NCBI GenBank assembly: GCA_025997455.1
Contig: BNUP01000009.1
Span: 1 to 33,151 of the forward strand
Direction: 5' to 3'
Source: Fibrobacterales bacterium
GTDB lineage: Bacteria > Fibrobacterota > Fibrobacteria > Fibrobacterales > Fibrobacteraceae
Length of the DNA: 33,151 bases
How positions within the stretch are numbered: the stretch's first letter is position 1; the number at the start of each line of letters is the position of its first letter. Shown here piece by piece: positions 24,971 through 31,595 of the stretch. The translations under genes and the position numbers were made by a program. Below the pieces are notes generated by a model that made no database searches, had not been told where the DNA came from, and worked only from the letters and a program-made list of their open reading frames with translations.

Positions 24971-26884
24971 TTACCCCCATTTATCTTCAAATTTGAAATC
25001 ATAACTTCCGCGACCTTTTGTGATTGAACGAAGGTCGGTGGAGTATGTGAAAAAATTTGAGAGAGGAGCAATGGCGGTGAAGTGGTGTTTTTTGCCGTCG
25101 CCACTATTTTTTATGATTTTTGCTTTTTTGGATAATAAATCCTTATCGACTGTTCCTGCGAATTCAGCGGGGCATTGAACAAATAATTTAACGAACGGTT
25201 CTTGTGTTTCTACGGCACTCGGCAAAACTAACATTTTCGCACAGTCATAAACTGCTTTTTTTATTAAAGGCGGTGGTGGGTCGTTCACAAATTCACACTT
25301 ATCCAACTCAAATTTTATATTATGCAAAGAGCCTTTTCCCAAAACTCCGTCTGTGCAAAATTCCTCTAACGCCAATTTGACAATTTCATTTTCGGTATTG
25401 TATTCCGCCCGCTCTGCGACTTGTGCACTCATTTTAACTTTAACAGAAAAATTTCCCAATTGATAAATATTTTCAACGGCGGCAAGGGATTTTGTGAGGA
25501 CTTCACGGAGTTCAACCTGCGGTGCGCTCGCTTGAACTTCGCAAGCAAATTCTCGTTTGAGCCGAGACAGAATAAAGTCGAATTGCACCGCACCCATTGC
25601 GTGCAAAACCCAAGAACCGTCACTATTATTTTCGGTAATTTTTATCGATGGGTCGGTGTGCTTAATGGTTTTTAATGCGGCACTTATTTTTTGCCAATCT
25701 TCGGGCAATTTGCATTCCACACGCATTTGGAGCAGAGGGGAATAAGTTGAGTGATTTTCCGAATTTTGCAAAGGCAAACCCTTAAGTGCGTAAATGTCGC
25801 CTGCAAAAATTTCTTGAACGGGAGTTAAAGTGCCTGCGTTAATGCGGTAGAAAGATAAGTTTTTTTCTTCGCTGTTAAGAGCGGCATTGCAGAAACTTTT
25901 GAATATGGCAACTTCACCGATTTTGGGAAATGAACGGCAGCAAATTATTTGACCTGTTGTCATACTCGTGCTCCGACACGGGTATCCAAAAAGTGCAATT
26001 TTGGATTCTCCGGTCAAGCCGGAGAATGACAATACATCCTTGCAATAATTTGATTCAATAAAAAATGCTAAGCCGTTTAACAGCGAACGAACGCCTATGT
26101 TTTTCTTTGCCGAGCCGCTGTAACAAAAAATGTGCTTTCCGTTTTTGAATAATTTTTGCAAACCCAAAAGAAGTTCTGCGGGTAATATTTCTTTTTTTGC
26201 CAACAACTTTTCTAAAATTAAATCATCGGCAAGAGATGCCGCCTCGCACGCCTCACGGCGAAAATTTTGAGTTTCTGTTGTGGATATGCACTCGGCAATT
26301 TCTTCTTTTCCGTTTTCGTTTAATGCTAAAAATGACCCGCTTAAAATATCATAAATTCCGTTGCAATGCAATAACGGAACAGGCAATGATAACAGCACGG
26401 GGCTAACCCCGAACTGCTCCTCAATTTCCAAAAAACTTTCATCTAATTTTGCATCGGGCAAATCGCATTTGTTAAAAAATATTATGCAGGGTTTATTCAG
26501 GTTGCGAATTTTTTCCCAAGCAGAAATTGTTTGCGGTTGAATGCCATCGACTGCCGAGATTACAAGAACCACACCGTCTGCGGCTTTGAGTGCGGAGTCT
26601 GCCTCCATTCCAAAATCTATATGACCGGGTGCATCTATTATATTCCACCAAATTCCGCGCCAAGTGAAATGCGAAATTCCCGCCTCTATTGTTATGCCTT
26701 TTTCTTTTTCTTCGGGTAAGTAGTCGAGTGTTGCCAAGCCGTCTTCCACATCACCGGCACGCAGAATTTCACCAGAAGTTAAAAGTATTCTCTCCGAGAG
26801 AGTTGTTTTTCCCGCATCAATGTGGGCGAGTATTGCTATGTTGCGGTGTTGCATAAGAGGGGGTGCGGTTTGTGCTTCCCCCAT
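24971..26884 (-). CDS. TetM/EF-G-type ribosomal GTPase
   Basis: A 637-aa translation-factor GTPase, close in length to ribosomal protection proteins. G1 AHIDAGKTT (20-28), G2 EKGITIE (61-67), G3 DAPGH (84-88), G4 NKCD (138-141). The middle follows the EF-G order and the C-terminal half has a domain IV-like region and RSITKGRGSYDFKFEDKWG. It may release tetracycline-like drugs from the ribosome or be an EF-G paralogue; sequence alone does not decide. The start may be ATG 26884 or ATG 26854 (MQHRNIAIL); neither has a Shine-Dalgarno, and the segment between them is not conserved-looking. Residues about 285-309 come from an inserted palindromic repeat. Confidence 0.88.
   Translation of the reverse strand: MGEAQTAPPLMQHRNIAILAHIDAGKTTLSERILLTSGEILRAGDVEDGLATLDYLPEEKEKGITIEAGISHFTWRGIWWNIIDAPGHIDFGMEADSALKAADGVVLVISAVDGIQPQTISAWEKIRNLNKPCIIFFNKCDLPDAKLDESFLEIEEQFGVSPVLLSLPVPLLHCNGIYDILSGSFLALNENGKEEIAECISTTETQNFRREACEAASLADDLILEKLLAKKEILPAELLLGLQKLFKNGKHIFCYSGSAKKNIGVRSLLNGLAFFIESNYCKDVLSFSGLTGESKIALFGYPCRSTSMTTGQIICCRSFPKIGEVAIFKSFCNAALNSEEKNLSFYRINAGTLTPVQEIFAGDIYALKGLPLQNSENHSTYSPLLQMRVECKLPEDWQKISAALKTIKHTDPSIKITENNSDGSWVLHAMGAVQFDFILSRLKREFACEVQASAPQVELREVLTKSLAAVENIYQLGNFSVKVKMSAQVAERAEYNTENEIVKLALEEFCTDGVLGKGSLHNIKFELDKCEFVNDPPPPLIKKAVYDCAKMLVLPSAVETQEPFVKLFVQCPAEFAGTVDKDLLSKKAKIIKNSGDGKKHHFTAIAPLSNFFTYSTDLRSITKGRGSYDFKFEDKWG
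25958..26031 (-). mobile_element. 74-bp palindromic repeat inserted in frame in the GTPase gene
   Basis: Bounded by TGTCAT (25958-25963) and ATGACA (26026-26031). One half has the palindrome ATTCTCCGGTCAAGCCGGAG on the plus strand, the other CGTGCTCCGACACGGGTATC. This is the layout of widespread double-palindrome dispersed repeats in which TTCCCGGCTTGACCGGGAA and CCCGTGTCGGAGCACGGG halves are joined. It adds about 25 residues including SGLTGESKIALFGYPCRSTS without breaking the frame. Confidence 0.75.
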
Positions 26885-26888
26885 TAAA

Positions 26889-27470
26889 TTAAAGGAAATA
26901 GAATGTAATTGTGCCGGCAGTTTGGAAGTTTATGTTCAAGTTGGCGCCGCCTTCCTGCTTTATGTTAGCGACATTTATTCCCGCAGAAAGTCCAATGGAA
27001 ACATTTTTGGTGATTTCGGCATTCGTGTAAAAATTCGGGAATGCAGTAATATCGGTGCCCGCATCTTTGCTCGTTATGCCGAGTCTTAATCCGATACCGT
27101 AGTCTAAAAGACCCTTACCCAAAGCGTAAGAAATGCCGGGAACAATGGTTATAGTCTGCACTGCATCGGGAGCATCGCCCTCATCGGGAGTGTAGGCTTT
27201 TCTGTCAAAGCCGAGACCTAGACTAATTTCAATGCCGCTTCCCAAATCATAAACTCCGCCGACAATGGGGTCGCCGCCGTTAAAACCAACCGATAAACCG
27301 ATTCTGCTCGGTCCTGCTGGTGCAGACTCTTTGACTTCTTTTTTCTTAGGTTTCTTTTTCACAACGGGAGCCTCTTCCTCATACTCCTCATCTTCGTAAT
27401 CGTCTTGCGCCCAAATAAAGTTGGTGGTTGCAAAGCCGAGCATCAGTAAAATTGAAAGCCATTTGTTCAT
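26889..27470 (-). CDS. Predicted outer-membrane barrel with charged linker
   Basis: A 193-aa protein with a signal peptide (about 1-21, ending FIWA), an acidic run (DDYEDEEYEEEAP), a Lys-rich run (KKKPKKKEVK) and a barrel-like C-terminal half with alternating strands (IGLSVGFNGG, IEISLGLGFD, SIGLSAGINV) ending in FYFL, a final aromatic typical of outer-membrane barrels. No family recognised. The ATG at 27470 has an AAGGAG Shine-Dalgarno and a leader from the TTTCTAAATTCCC motif. It precedes the GTPase gene by 4 bp, so the two may be cotranscribed. Confidence 0.75.
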   Translation of the reverse strand: MNKWLSILLMLGFATTNFIWAQDDYEDEEYEEEAPVVKKKPKKKEVKESAPAGPSRIGLSVGFNGGDPIVGGVYDLGSGIEISLGLGFDRKAYTPDEGDAPDAVQTITIVPGISYALGKGLLDYGIGLRLGITSKDAGTDITAFPNFYTNAEITKNVSIGLSAGINVANIKQEGGANLNINFQTAGTITFYFL

Positions 27471-27491
27471 AGCAAATCTCCTTGTTTTAGA

Positions 27492-27504
27492 GGGAATTTA
27501 GAAA
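27492..27504 (-). promoter_or_regulatory. TTTCTANNTTCCC motif with leader for the barrel gene
   Basis: TTTCTAAATTCCC on the minus strand; core TAAATT 27495-27500, 24 nt before ATG 27470, with AAGGAG between. It has no heptamer repeats upstream, showing that the motif is not merely part of the repeat. Confidence 0.5.
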
Positions 27505-27533
27505 AATTCACAGATGACTGATAAAAACCGTGC

Positions 27534-27737
27534 CTATTTCGGCATACTTTCTCGATGGTTCATTGCATCTTTCAAAAAATTTTCCAAAGATACACCTTTG
27601 AATAAATCTTGCCGCCATTTTGTGTAATCAAGCGGTTCTCGCAAAAGAAGCGTTACAAATCGCTCCGCCTCAACCATACCTAAATGATCAGTTAAAGTTT
27701 CCATTCCTTTGCTCCGCAATAAGGTGTCAGATAGCAT
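27534..27737 (-). CDS. 67-aa conserved-looking small protein
   Basis: A 67-aa protein with a GMETLTDHLGMVEAERFVTL helix and a LDYTKWRQDLFKGVSLENF segment. This resembles a widespread small bacterial family with G-x-E-A-L and DYTKWRQ motifs; I cannot name its function, though such proteins are often near toxin-antitoxin-like small genes. Its ATG overlaps the rfbC stop by one base (TAATG), so it is probably translated after rfbC. No partner toxin is visible. Confidence 0.65.
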   Translation of the reverse strand: MLSDTLLRSKGMETLTDHLGMVEAERFVTLLLREPLDYTKWRQDLFKGVSLENFLKDAMNHRESMPK

Positions 27738-28258
27738 TAAAAAAGCAGCGGGTTGTTCATATCTCTTTTGCTTAACAGAGGTTCTTTCACCTTCCAGTCA
27801 ATTGCAATTTTCGGGTCGTTCCACGCAAAGCCCGCCTCGGTTTTACCATCATAAACCGAACTGCATTTGTATTGCACTTCTGCAATGTCGCTCAGCACGC
27901 TAAACCCGTGCGCAAAGCCGATTGGAATGTAAAGAAATTTTTTGTTTTCCCCGCTTAATTCTATGCCGAACCACTGCCCAAAGGTCGGGGAACCTTCGCG
28001 AATATCAACCGCCACATCCCAAATTGCACCGCTTGTGCAGCGGATAAGTTTCACTTGACCGGGCGTTTTTTGATAATGCAATCCGCGAAGGGTGTTTTTA
28101 ACGGAACGGCTGTGATTATCTTGAACAAAAATATCGTCTATGCCGAGCGAATGGAATTTTTCTGCGTTGTATGATTCGTAAAACCATCCTCTGTCGTCCG
28201 GGAAAACATCGGGTTCAACGATTAAGATCCCGCTGATATTCACCGAAACCGCCTTCAT
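27737..28258 (-). CDS. rfbC: dTDP-4-dehydrorhamnose 3,5-epimerase
   Basis: Epimerises dTDP-4-keto-6-deoxyglucose in dTDP-rhamnose synthesis for surface polysaccharide. 173 aa, the usual length. Motifs: PDDRGWFYESYN (20-31), QDNHSRSV, LRGLHYQ with catalytic His61, SGAIWDVAVDIREGSP, FGIELSGEN, IPIGFAHGF and VQYKCSSVYDGKTEAG with Tyr130. The rest of the rhamnose pathway (rfbA, rfbB, rfbD) is not adjacent. The ATG overlaps the upstream gene's stop by 4 bp (ATGA). Confidence 0.95.
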   Translation of the reverse strand: MKAVSVNISGILIVEPDVFPDDRGWFYESYNAEKFHSLGIDDIFVQDNHSRSVKNTLRGLHYQKTPGQVKLIRCTSGAIWDVAVDIREGSPTFGQWFGIELSGENKKFLYIPIGFAHGFSVLSDIAEVQYKCSSVYDGKTEAGFAWNDPKIAIDWKVKEPLLSKRDMNNPLLF

Positions 28259-29199
28259 AATTTCTCCAATTGCGCTTGAATTTCCGGCATTTTTTCAAAT
28301 TCCTCTTTGTGCAGAAAATTTATTTTTTGACAGAGCAGTGCGAGTTTTTTCACTTGATTAGCGGAAGAGTGCCCCTTATTTTCGGCGATGTTTTCTATTA
28401 AACTCTGTATTTGGTCTAAGTCCTGTTGATACGGGTAGGGGTGCATAAATTTGCGAAATCTTTTAATGTTATCGCTAAGGTCTAGTCCGTTTTCTATCGA
28501 ATACATAAATTTTTGAATTGTCTGCATCAACAAATCCAGCAAATCACCGTTAAAACCGCTAAGGTTACCTTCAAGTTTTAAGAAAGGTAATTCATTCAAT
28601 TCTTCGACAGGATTTGAAACGGCACCGCCAAGTTCGCTCAACAGTGCATCTACTTCCTTTTCACTTTGCTGTTTCTCGCTCTCCTTGAACTTTGATTGGT
28701 ATAAAATCGGGAAACCCATTAAAAACATGTGTGCACAGCCGATGTTGCTAAACTCGCCCAAGTAAAAAATATCGGCATCTTGTTGCAGTATTTCTTCTTC
28801 TGATTTGAATTGCACGAGTTGTGCGGGCACGGGAAAAAATTCGCCGACTCCGCCTCCCACGCCGCCGCCACCGGAACGCGCAGGAAGCACGCTCACATTT
28901 ATGTTTTTGATTTTTGAAGAGTTGAATATATCTTTTAAGTCATCGTCTTCGAGTATCTTTTTTAACATATCCTGCAAACCTTGCGGAAGCGACGGAGAAA
29001 GCGATTTACCGAAACTGCCGAGATCGGGTATTTTTAGATAATCACCCTGAATAGCCAAAAAACCATCCGGGCTTATGAGTAAATCAAATGGTCCGCTCTC
29101 CCGCTGTTGGTTGCCAACAATCGGCAAAATTTTCACATAACCGATTACGCGACCTGAAAATTTATCAGGCTCACCTTTCTTTTGAATAATATTAAACAC
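28255..29199 (-). CDS. Hypothetical protein upstream of rfbC
   Basis: A 314-aa protein without recognisable motifs. It has a glycine-rich stretch (ARSGGGGVGGGVGEF), a likely soluble N-terminal domain (GRVIGYVKILPIVGNQQRES, GPFDLLISPDGFLAIQGDY) and helical C-terminal segments. No signal peptide. I prefer the GTG at 29199: it follows TTTCTACCTTCTC by 6 nt, as in neighbouring genes, while the ATG at 29223 lies within the CTGCATTGCAAAG repeat unit and would give an MQSFYLLF leader translated from repeat. First gene of a three-gene overlapping operon with rfbC and the 67-aa protein. Confidence 0.7.
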   Translation of the reverse strand: MFNIIQKKGEPDKFSGRVIGYVKILPIVGNQQRESGPFDLLISPDGFLAIQGDYLKIPDLGSFGKSLSPSLPQGLQDMLKKILEDDDLKDIFNSSKIKNINVSVLPARSGGGGVGGGVGEFFPVPAQLVQFKSEEEILQQDADIFYLGEFSNIGCAHMFLMGFPILYQSKFKESEKQQSEKEVDALLSELGGAVSNPVEELNELPFLKLEGNLSGFNGDLLDLLMQTIQKFMYSIENGLDLSDNIKRFRKFMHPYPYQQDLDQIQSLIENIAENKGHSSANQVKKLALLCQKINFLHKEEFEKMPEIQAQLEKL

Positions 29200-29202
29200 A
29201 AA

Positions 29203-29215
29203 GAGAAGGTAGAAA
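29203..29215 (-). promoter_or_regulatory. TTTCTANNTT motif before the 28255 gene
   Basis: TTTCTACCTTCTC on the minus strand; core 29206-29211, 6 nt before GTG 29199, directly preceded by CTGCATTGCAAAG. Confidence 0.55.
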
Positions 29216-29360
29216 CTTTGCAATGCAGGGGTATAGGGTGTGGCGTGTAGGGTGTGGGGTTTTGGAAGGGGATACGGGAATTGTAGGGGCGTGGTTTTTA
29301 ACCCGCCCTTTTAGAATTGCAAGAGTTGAAGGTTAAAAGTTGAAAGTGGGGAGAAAGGAA
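29216..29360. repeat. Composite heptamer repeat upstream of the 28255 gene
   Basis: GGGTGTG/GCGTGTA/GGGTGTG heptamers (29230-29260; C-rich strand coding for the minus gene), a GTAGGGGCGTGG...CCCGCCC imperfect palindrome (29283-29309) and a TTGCAAGAGTTGAAGG stretch. No coding content. Confidence 0.75.
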
Positions 29361-29363
29361 TTG

Positions 29364-29450
29364 TAGGGGCGGGTTTTAATAAGTATATCTGCCCTATTAA
29401 AAAGAAACCTGAGATAATCTGTATATACAATGGCAGAAAACCCGCCCTTT
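29364..29450. repeat. Long-loop GTAGGGGCGGGTTTT palindrome
   Basis: GGGCGGGTTTT (29367-29377) pairs with AAAACCCGCCC (29437-29447). An inner TCTGCC/GGCAGA pair (29388-29393, 29432-29437) sits in a 59-nt loop. Member of the GTAGGGGC palindrome class. Confidence 0.65.
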
Positions 29451-29517
29451 TGGGCAGAGTAAAATTAACAAGGGAACGCGGTGTGGATAGAGCACACCCA
29501 AAAAAATTTGCAATGCC

Positions 29518-29616
29518 GTATTTTCCACACCCTACACCCAACACCCCATACCCTATTTTTGCAACGCTGAGTTTCCCATACCCCACACCCTACACCCTAC
29601 ACCCTACACGCCACAT
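29518..29616 (+). repeat. Composite heptamer repeat upstream of the alcohol dehydrogenase
   Basis: CCACACCCTACACCCAACAC, then TTGCAACGCTGAGTT (29559-29573), then CCCATAC/CCCACAC/CCTACAC heptamers (29574-29613). The C-rich strand is the coding strand of the downstream gene. Confidence 0.85.
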
Positions 29617-29629
29617 TTTCTACATTCCC
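29617..29629 (+). promoter_or_regulatory. TTTCTANNTTCCC motif before the alcohol dehydrogenase gene
   Basis: TTTCTACATTCCC; core TACATT 29621-29626, 7 nt before ATG 29634. No Shine-Dalgarno. Confidence 0.6.
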
Positions 29630-29633
29630 CCTT

Positions 29634-30830
29634 ATGCAAAATTTCTCTTATCAAAACCCGACAAAATTGATTTTCGGCAAAGGAACAATAGCCGAAGTCG
29701 CAAACGAAATTCCCGCAAATGCAAAGGTGCTTTTGACCTACGGCGGCGGCTCAATTAAAAAGAACGGCGTATATGATGTGGCAAAAAAGGCACTCGGCAA
29801 CCGCCTAAAAGCCGAATTCGGAGGTATTGAACCGAACCCGCGCTACGAGACCTTAATAAAAACACTCGACATAATAAAAAAAGAGGACATCGACTTTTTG
29901 CTCGCCGTAGGCGGAGGCTCGGTGCTCGACGGCACAAAGTTTATTGCACTTGCGGCAAAACACACGGGCGGCGACCCTTGGGATTTTATGGTCGGCAAAT
30001 CACCGAATCCAAAAAGCGCACTCCCCGTTGCGAGTATTCTCACGCTGCCTGCAACAGGTTCCGAGAGCAACGCAAATTTTGTGGTATCCCGTAATTCTAC
30101 GCAAGAAAAATTCGGCGGTTTTTCGCCACTCATCTACCCGAAATTCAGCATTCTTGACCCAGAAACAACCTACACTCTGCCCGCCAAACAAACCGCGAAC
30201 GGAGTTGTAGATGCATTTGTTCATACAATGGAGCAATATTTAACGGGCGTAGGCGGAGTTATCGAGTTCGCACCGCTCCAAGACCGCTGGGCGGAATCAA
30301 TTTTAACAACACTTATAGAGCAAGGCAAACGCGGCATAGACGAACCGCAGAATTACGAAGTCCGAGCGACATTGATGTGGTCGGCAACAATGGCACTTAA
30401 CGGTTTAATCAGCCGCGGAGTTCCCGAAGACTGGGCAACACACGGAATAGGTCACGAACTCACCGCATTTTACGGCATAGATCACGGACGAACCCTTGCA
30501 GTTGTTATGCCCGGCTTATGGCGCAACCAATTTGCAAAAAAGAAAGCAAAACTTGCACAATACGGACATCGTGTTTGGGGTCTCTTATCGCAAAAACCCG
30601 GACAAGAAGGCAGAGACGAAGTTGCATATTTGGCAATAGAAAAGACGGAAGAATTTTTTGAATCGCTCGGCGTTCCAACTCACTTAAAGGATTACGGCGT
30701 TGATTCAAAAGAGGCTGCGGAAAAAATTTCACAGAGATTTACAGACCGCGGATTCACAAGCGAGCACGGTTTGGGCGAAAACGGGAGCATTGGTCCAAAA
30801 GAGATAAAAGAAATTTTGGAAAGCAGATGA
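29634..30830 (+). CDS. Iron-containing alcohol dehydrogenase (BDH type)
   Basis: A 398-aa group III alcohol dehydrogenase of the butanol-dehydrogenase/YqhD type, reducing aldehydes with NAD(P)H. The N-terminus has FGKGTIAEV and YGGGSIKKNG (nucleotide binding), then AVGGGSVLDGTKFIA (91-105), LTLPATGSE and metal ligands at D193 and H197 in VVDAFVHTME, H270 in WATHGIGHE and H284 in GIDHGRTLA, with the same 14-residue spacing between the last two as in YqhD. Normal length. Likely used in fermentation or aldehyde detoxification. Transcribed alone, with a predicted leaderless start. Confidence 0.93.
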   Translation: MQNFSYQNPTKLIFGKGTIAEVANEIPANAKVLLTYGGGSIKKNGVYDVAKKALGNRLKAEFGGIEPNPRYETLIKTLDIIKKEDIDFLLAVGGGSVLDGTKFIALAAKHTGGDPWDFMVGKSPNPKSALPVASILTLPATGSESNANFVVSRNSTQEKFGGFSPLIYPKFSILDPETTYTLPAKQTANGVVDAFVHTMEQYLTGVGGVIEFAPLQDRWAESILTTLIEQGKRGIDEPQNYEVRATLMWSATMALNGLISRGVPEDWATHGIGHELTAFYGIDHGRTLAVVMPGLWRNQFAKKKAKLAQYGHRVWGLLSQKPGQEGRDEVAYLAIEKTEEFFESLGVPTHLKDYGVDSKEAAEKISQRFTDRGFTSEHGLGENGSIGPKEIKEILESR

Positions 30831-30954
30831 TGAGCGGGAGCGTTCCCCCTGCACCGAGCAACCGAGACATCGAAGGTTGTGTAGAGGGAGTGCGAAGCAC
30901 GGAATTGAATGCAACGATGTGTCCTCCTAAGGGGACACCCCTTAAAAACCCCGA
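30831..30954. other. Non-coding stretch between the dehydrogenase and GGQ-protein genes
   Basis: 124 bases with no clear gene, hairpin or heptamer repeat. It contains GGAGTGCGAAGCACGG-like and GGGGACACCCC short inverted runs that might be a decayed repeat or terminator. Nothing else seen. Confidence 0.3.
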
Positions 30955-31461
30955 ATGAACAGAAACAGCATTCTAAACCTCACCGACACAGAACTCTTAA
31001 AACTCTGCTCGGTGTCCTCTTACAAAGGCAGCGGCAACGGCGGGCAACACAGAAATAAAACTATGACAGGTGTTCGTCTTTGCATTGCAGGCATTGAGAT
31101 AAAAGCGTGCGATGACCGCAGTGCCCACATAAATAAATTATCCGCATTAAAAAAACTCCGCCTAAAAATCGCCTTGCAAATTCGTGAAAAACCTTCGGCA
31201 AAAATTCCCTTTTTGTTCCCAAGTGCAAACGGGCATATTTCACAAGACAACAAACTTTACCCGCAATTTATCGCAGATATTTTAGACCGCATAACCGACA
31301 GTAAAGCAACCAAAGCAACCGATTTTTTAACGGAAACCGCAAAAATCTGGGGCATAAGCAAAAGTGCGTTAAATAAAATTATAACGGCAGATAAAAGGGT
31401 TTTGCAATCGATTAAGGAAACCTCTAAAAACTCCCTTTGTAACACAATTCCACAGATTTGA
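30955..31461 (+). CDS. RF-1-domain peptidyl-tRNA hydrolase-like protein
   Basis: A 168-aa protein with the release-factor catalytic motif GSGNGGQHRNKT (GGQ at 29-31) and the basic helical region that follows (SALKKLRLKIALQIREK), but without codon-recognition domains. This matches short GGQ proteins used in ribosome rescue or peptide release (ArfB- or PrfH-like); which one I cannot tell. About the last 15 residues (ETSKNSLCNTIPQI) are encoded by the start of a three-hairpin repeat, so the original C-terminus appears to have been replaced. Convergent with gatA. Confidence 0.75.
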   Translation: MNRNSILNLTDTELLKLCSVSSYKGSGNGGQHRNKTMTGVRLCIAGIEIKACDDRSAHINKLSALKKLRLKIALQIREKPSAKIPFLFPSANGHISQDNKLYPQFIADILDRITDSKATKATDFLTETAKIWGISKSALNKIITADKRVLQSIKETSKNSLCNTIPQI

Positions 31462-31570
31462 GTTTTTAGAGACGACGGCGAACCTGCATTAAATAAGACC
31501 AACGATGGTTCGCCCGTGTCGCTCAGAGAACCTCTATCAACTACTTACGAGGTTAATAGAGGTTCTCTAC
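31415..31570. repeat. Three-hairpin element, copy B
   Basis: Hairpin I: CTCTAAAAACTC (31422-31433) with GAGTTTTTAGAG (31460-31471). Hairpin II: GGCGAACC (31477-31484) with GGTTCGCC (31507-31514). Hairpin III: AGAGAACCTCTAT (31525-31537) with ATAGAGGTTCTCT (31556-31568), a perfect 13-bp stem. Same order and spacing as copy A at 12600. Its first 47 bases overlap the 3' end of the GGQ-protein gene. Confidence 0.8.
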
Positions 31571-31589
31571 AGGAAACCTCTAAAAACTC
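31571..31589. repeat. Partial third copy of the hairpin I arm
   Basis: AGGAAACCTCTAAAAACTC repeats the 5' end of copy B (31415-31433) exactly, forming 19-bp direct repeats flanking copy B. It ends 7 bases before the gatA stop. Confidence 0.7.
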
Positions 31590-31595
31590 AACAAC

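Noticed and set aside
31415..31570. Integron attC site or group II intron remnant
   Set aside because: The hairpins lack attC core sites (RYYYAAC/GTTRRRY) in the right positions, and there is no domain V-like motif, integrase or reverse transcriptase.
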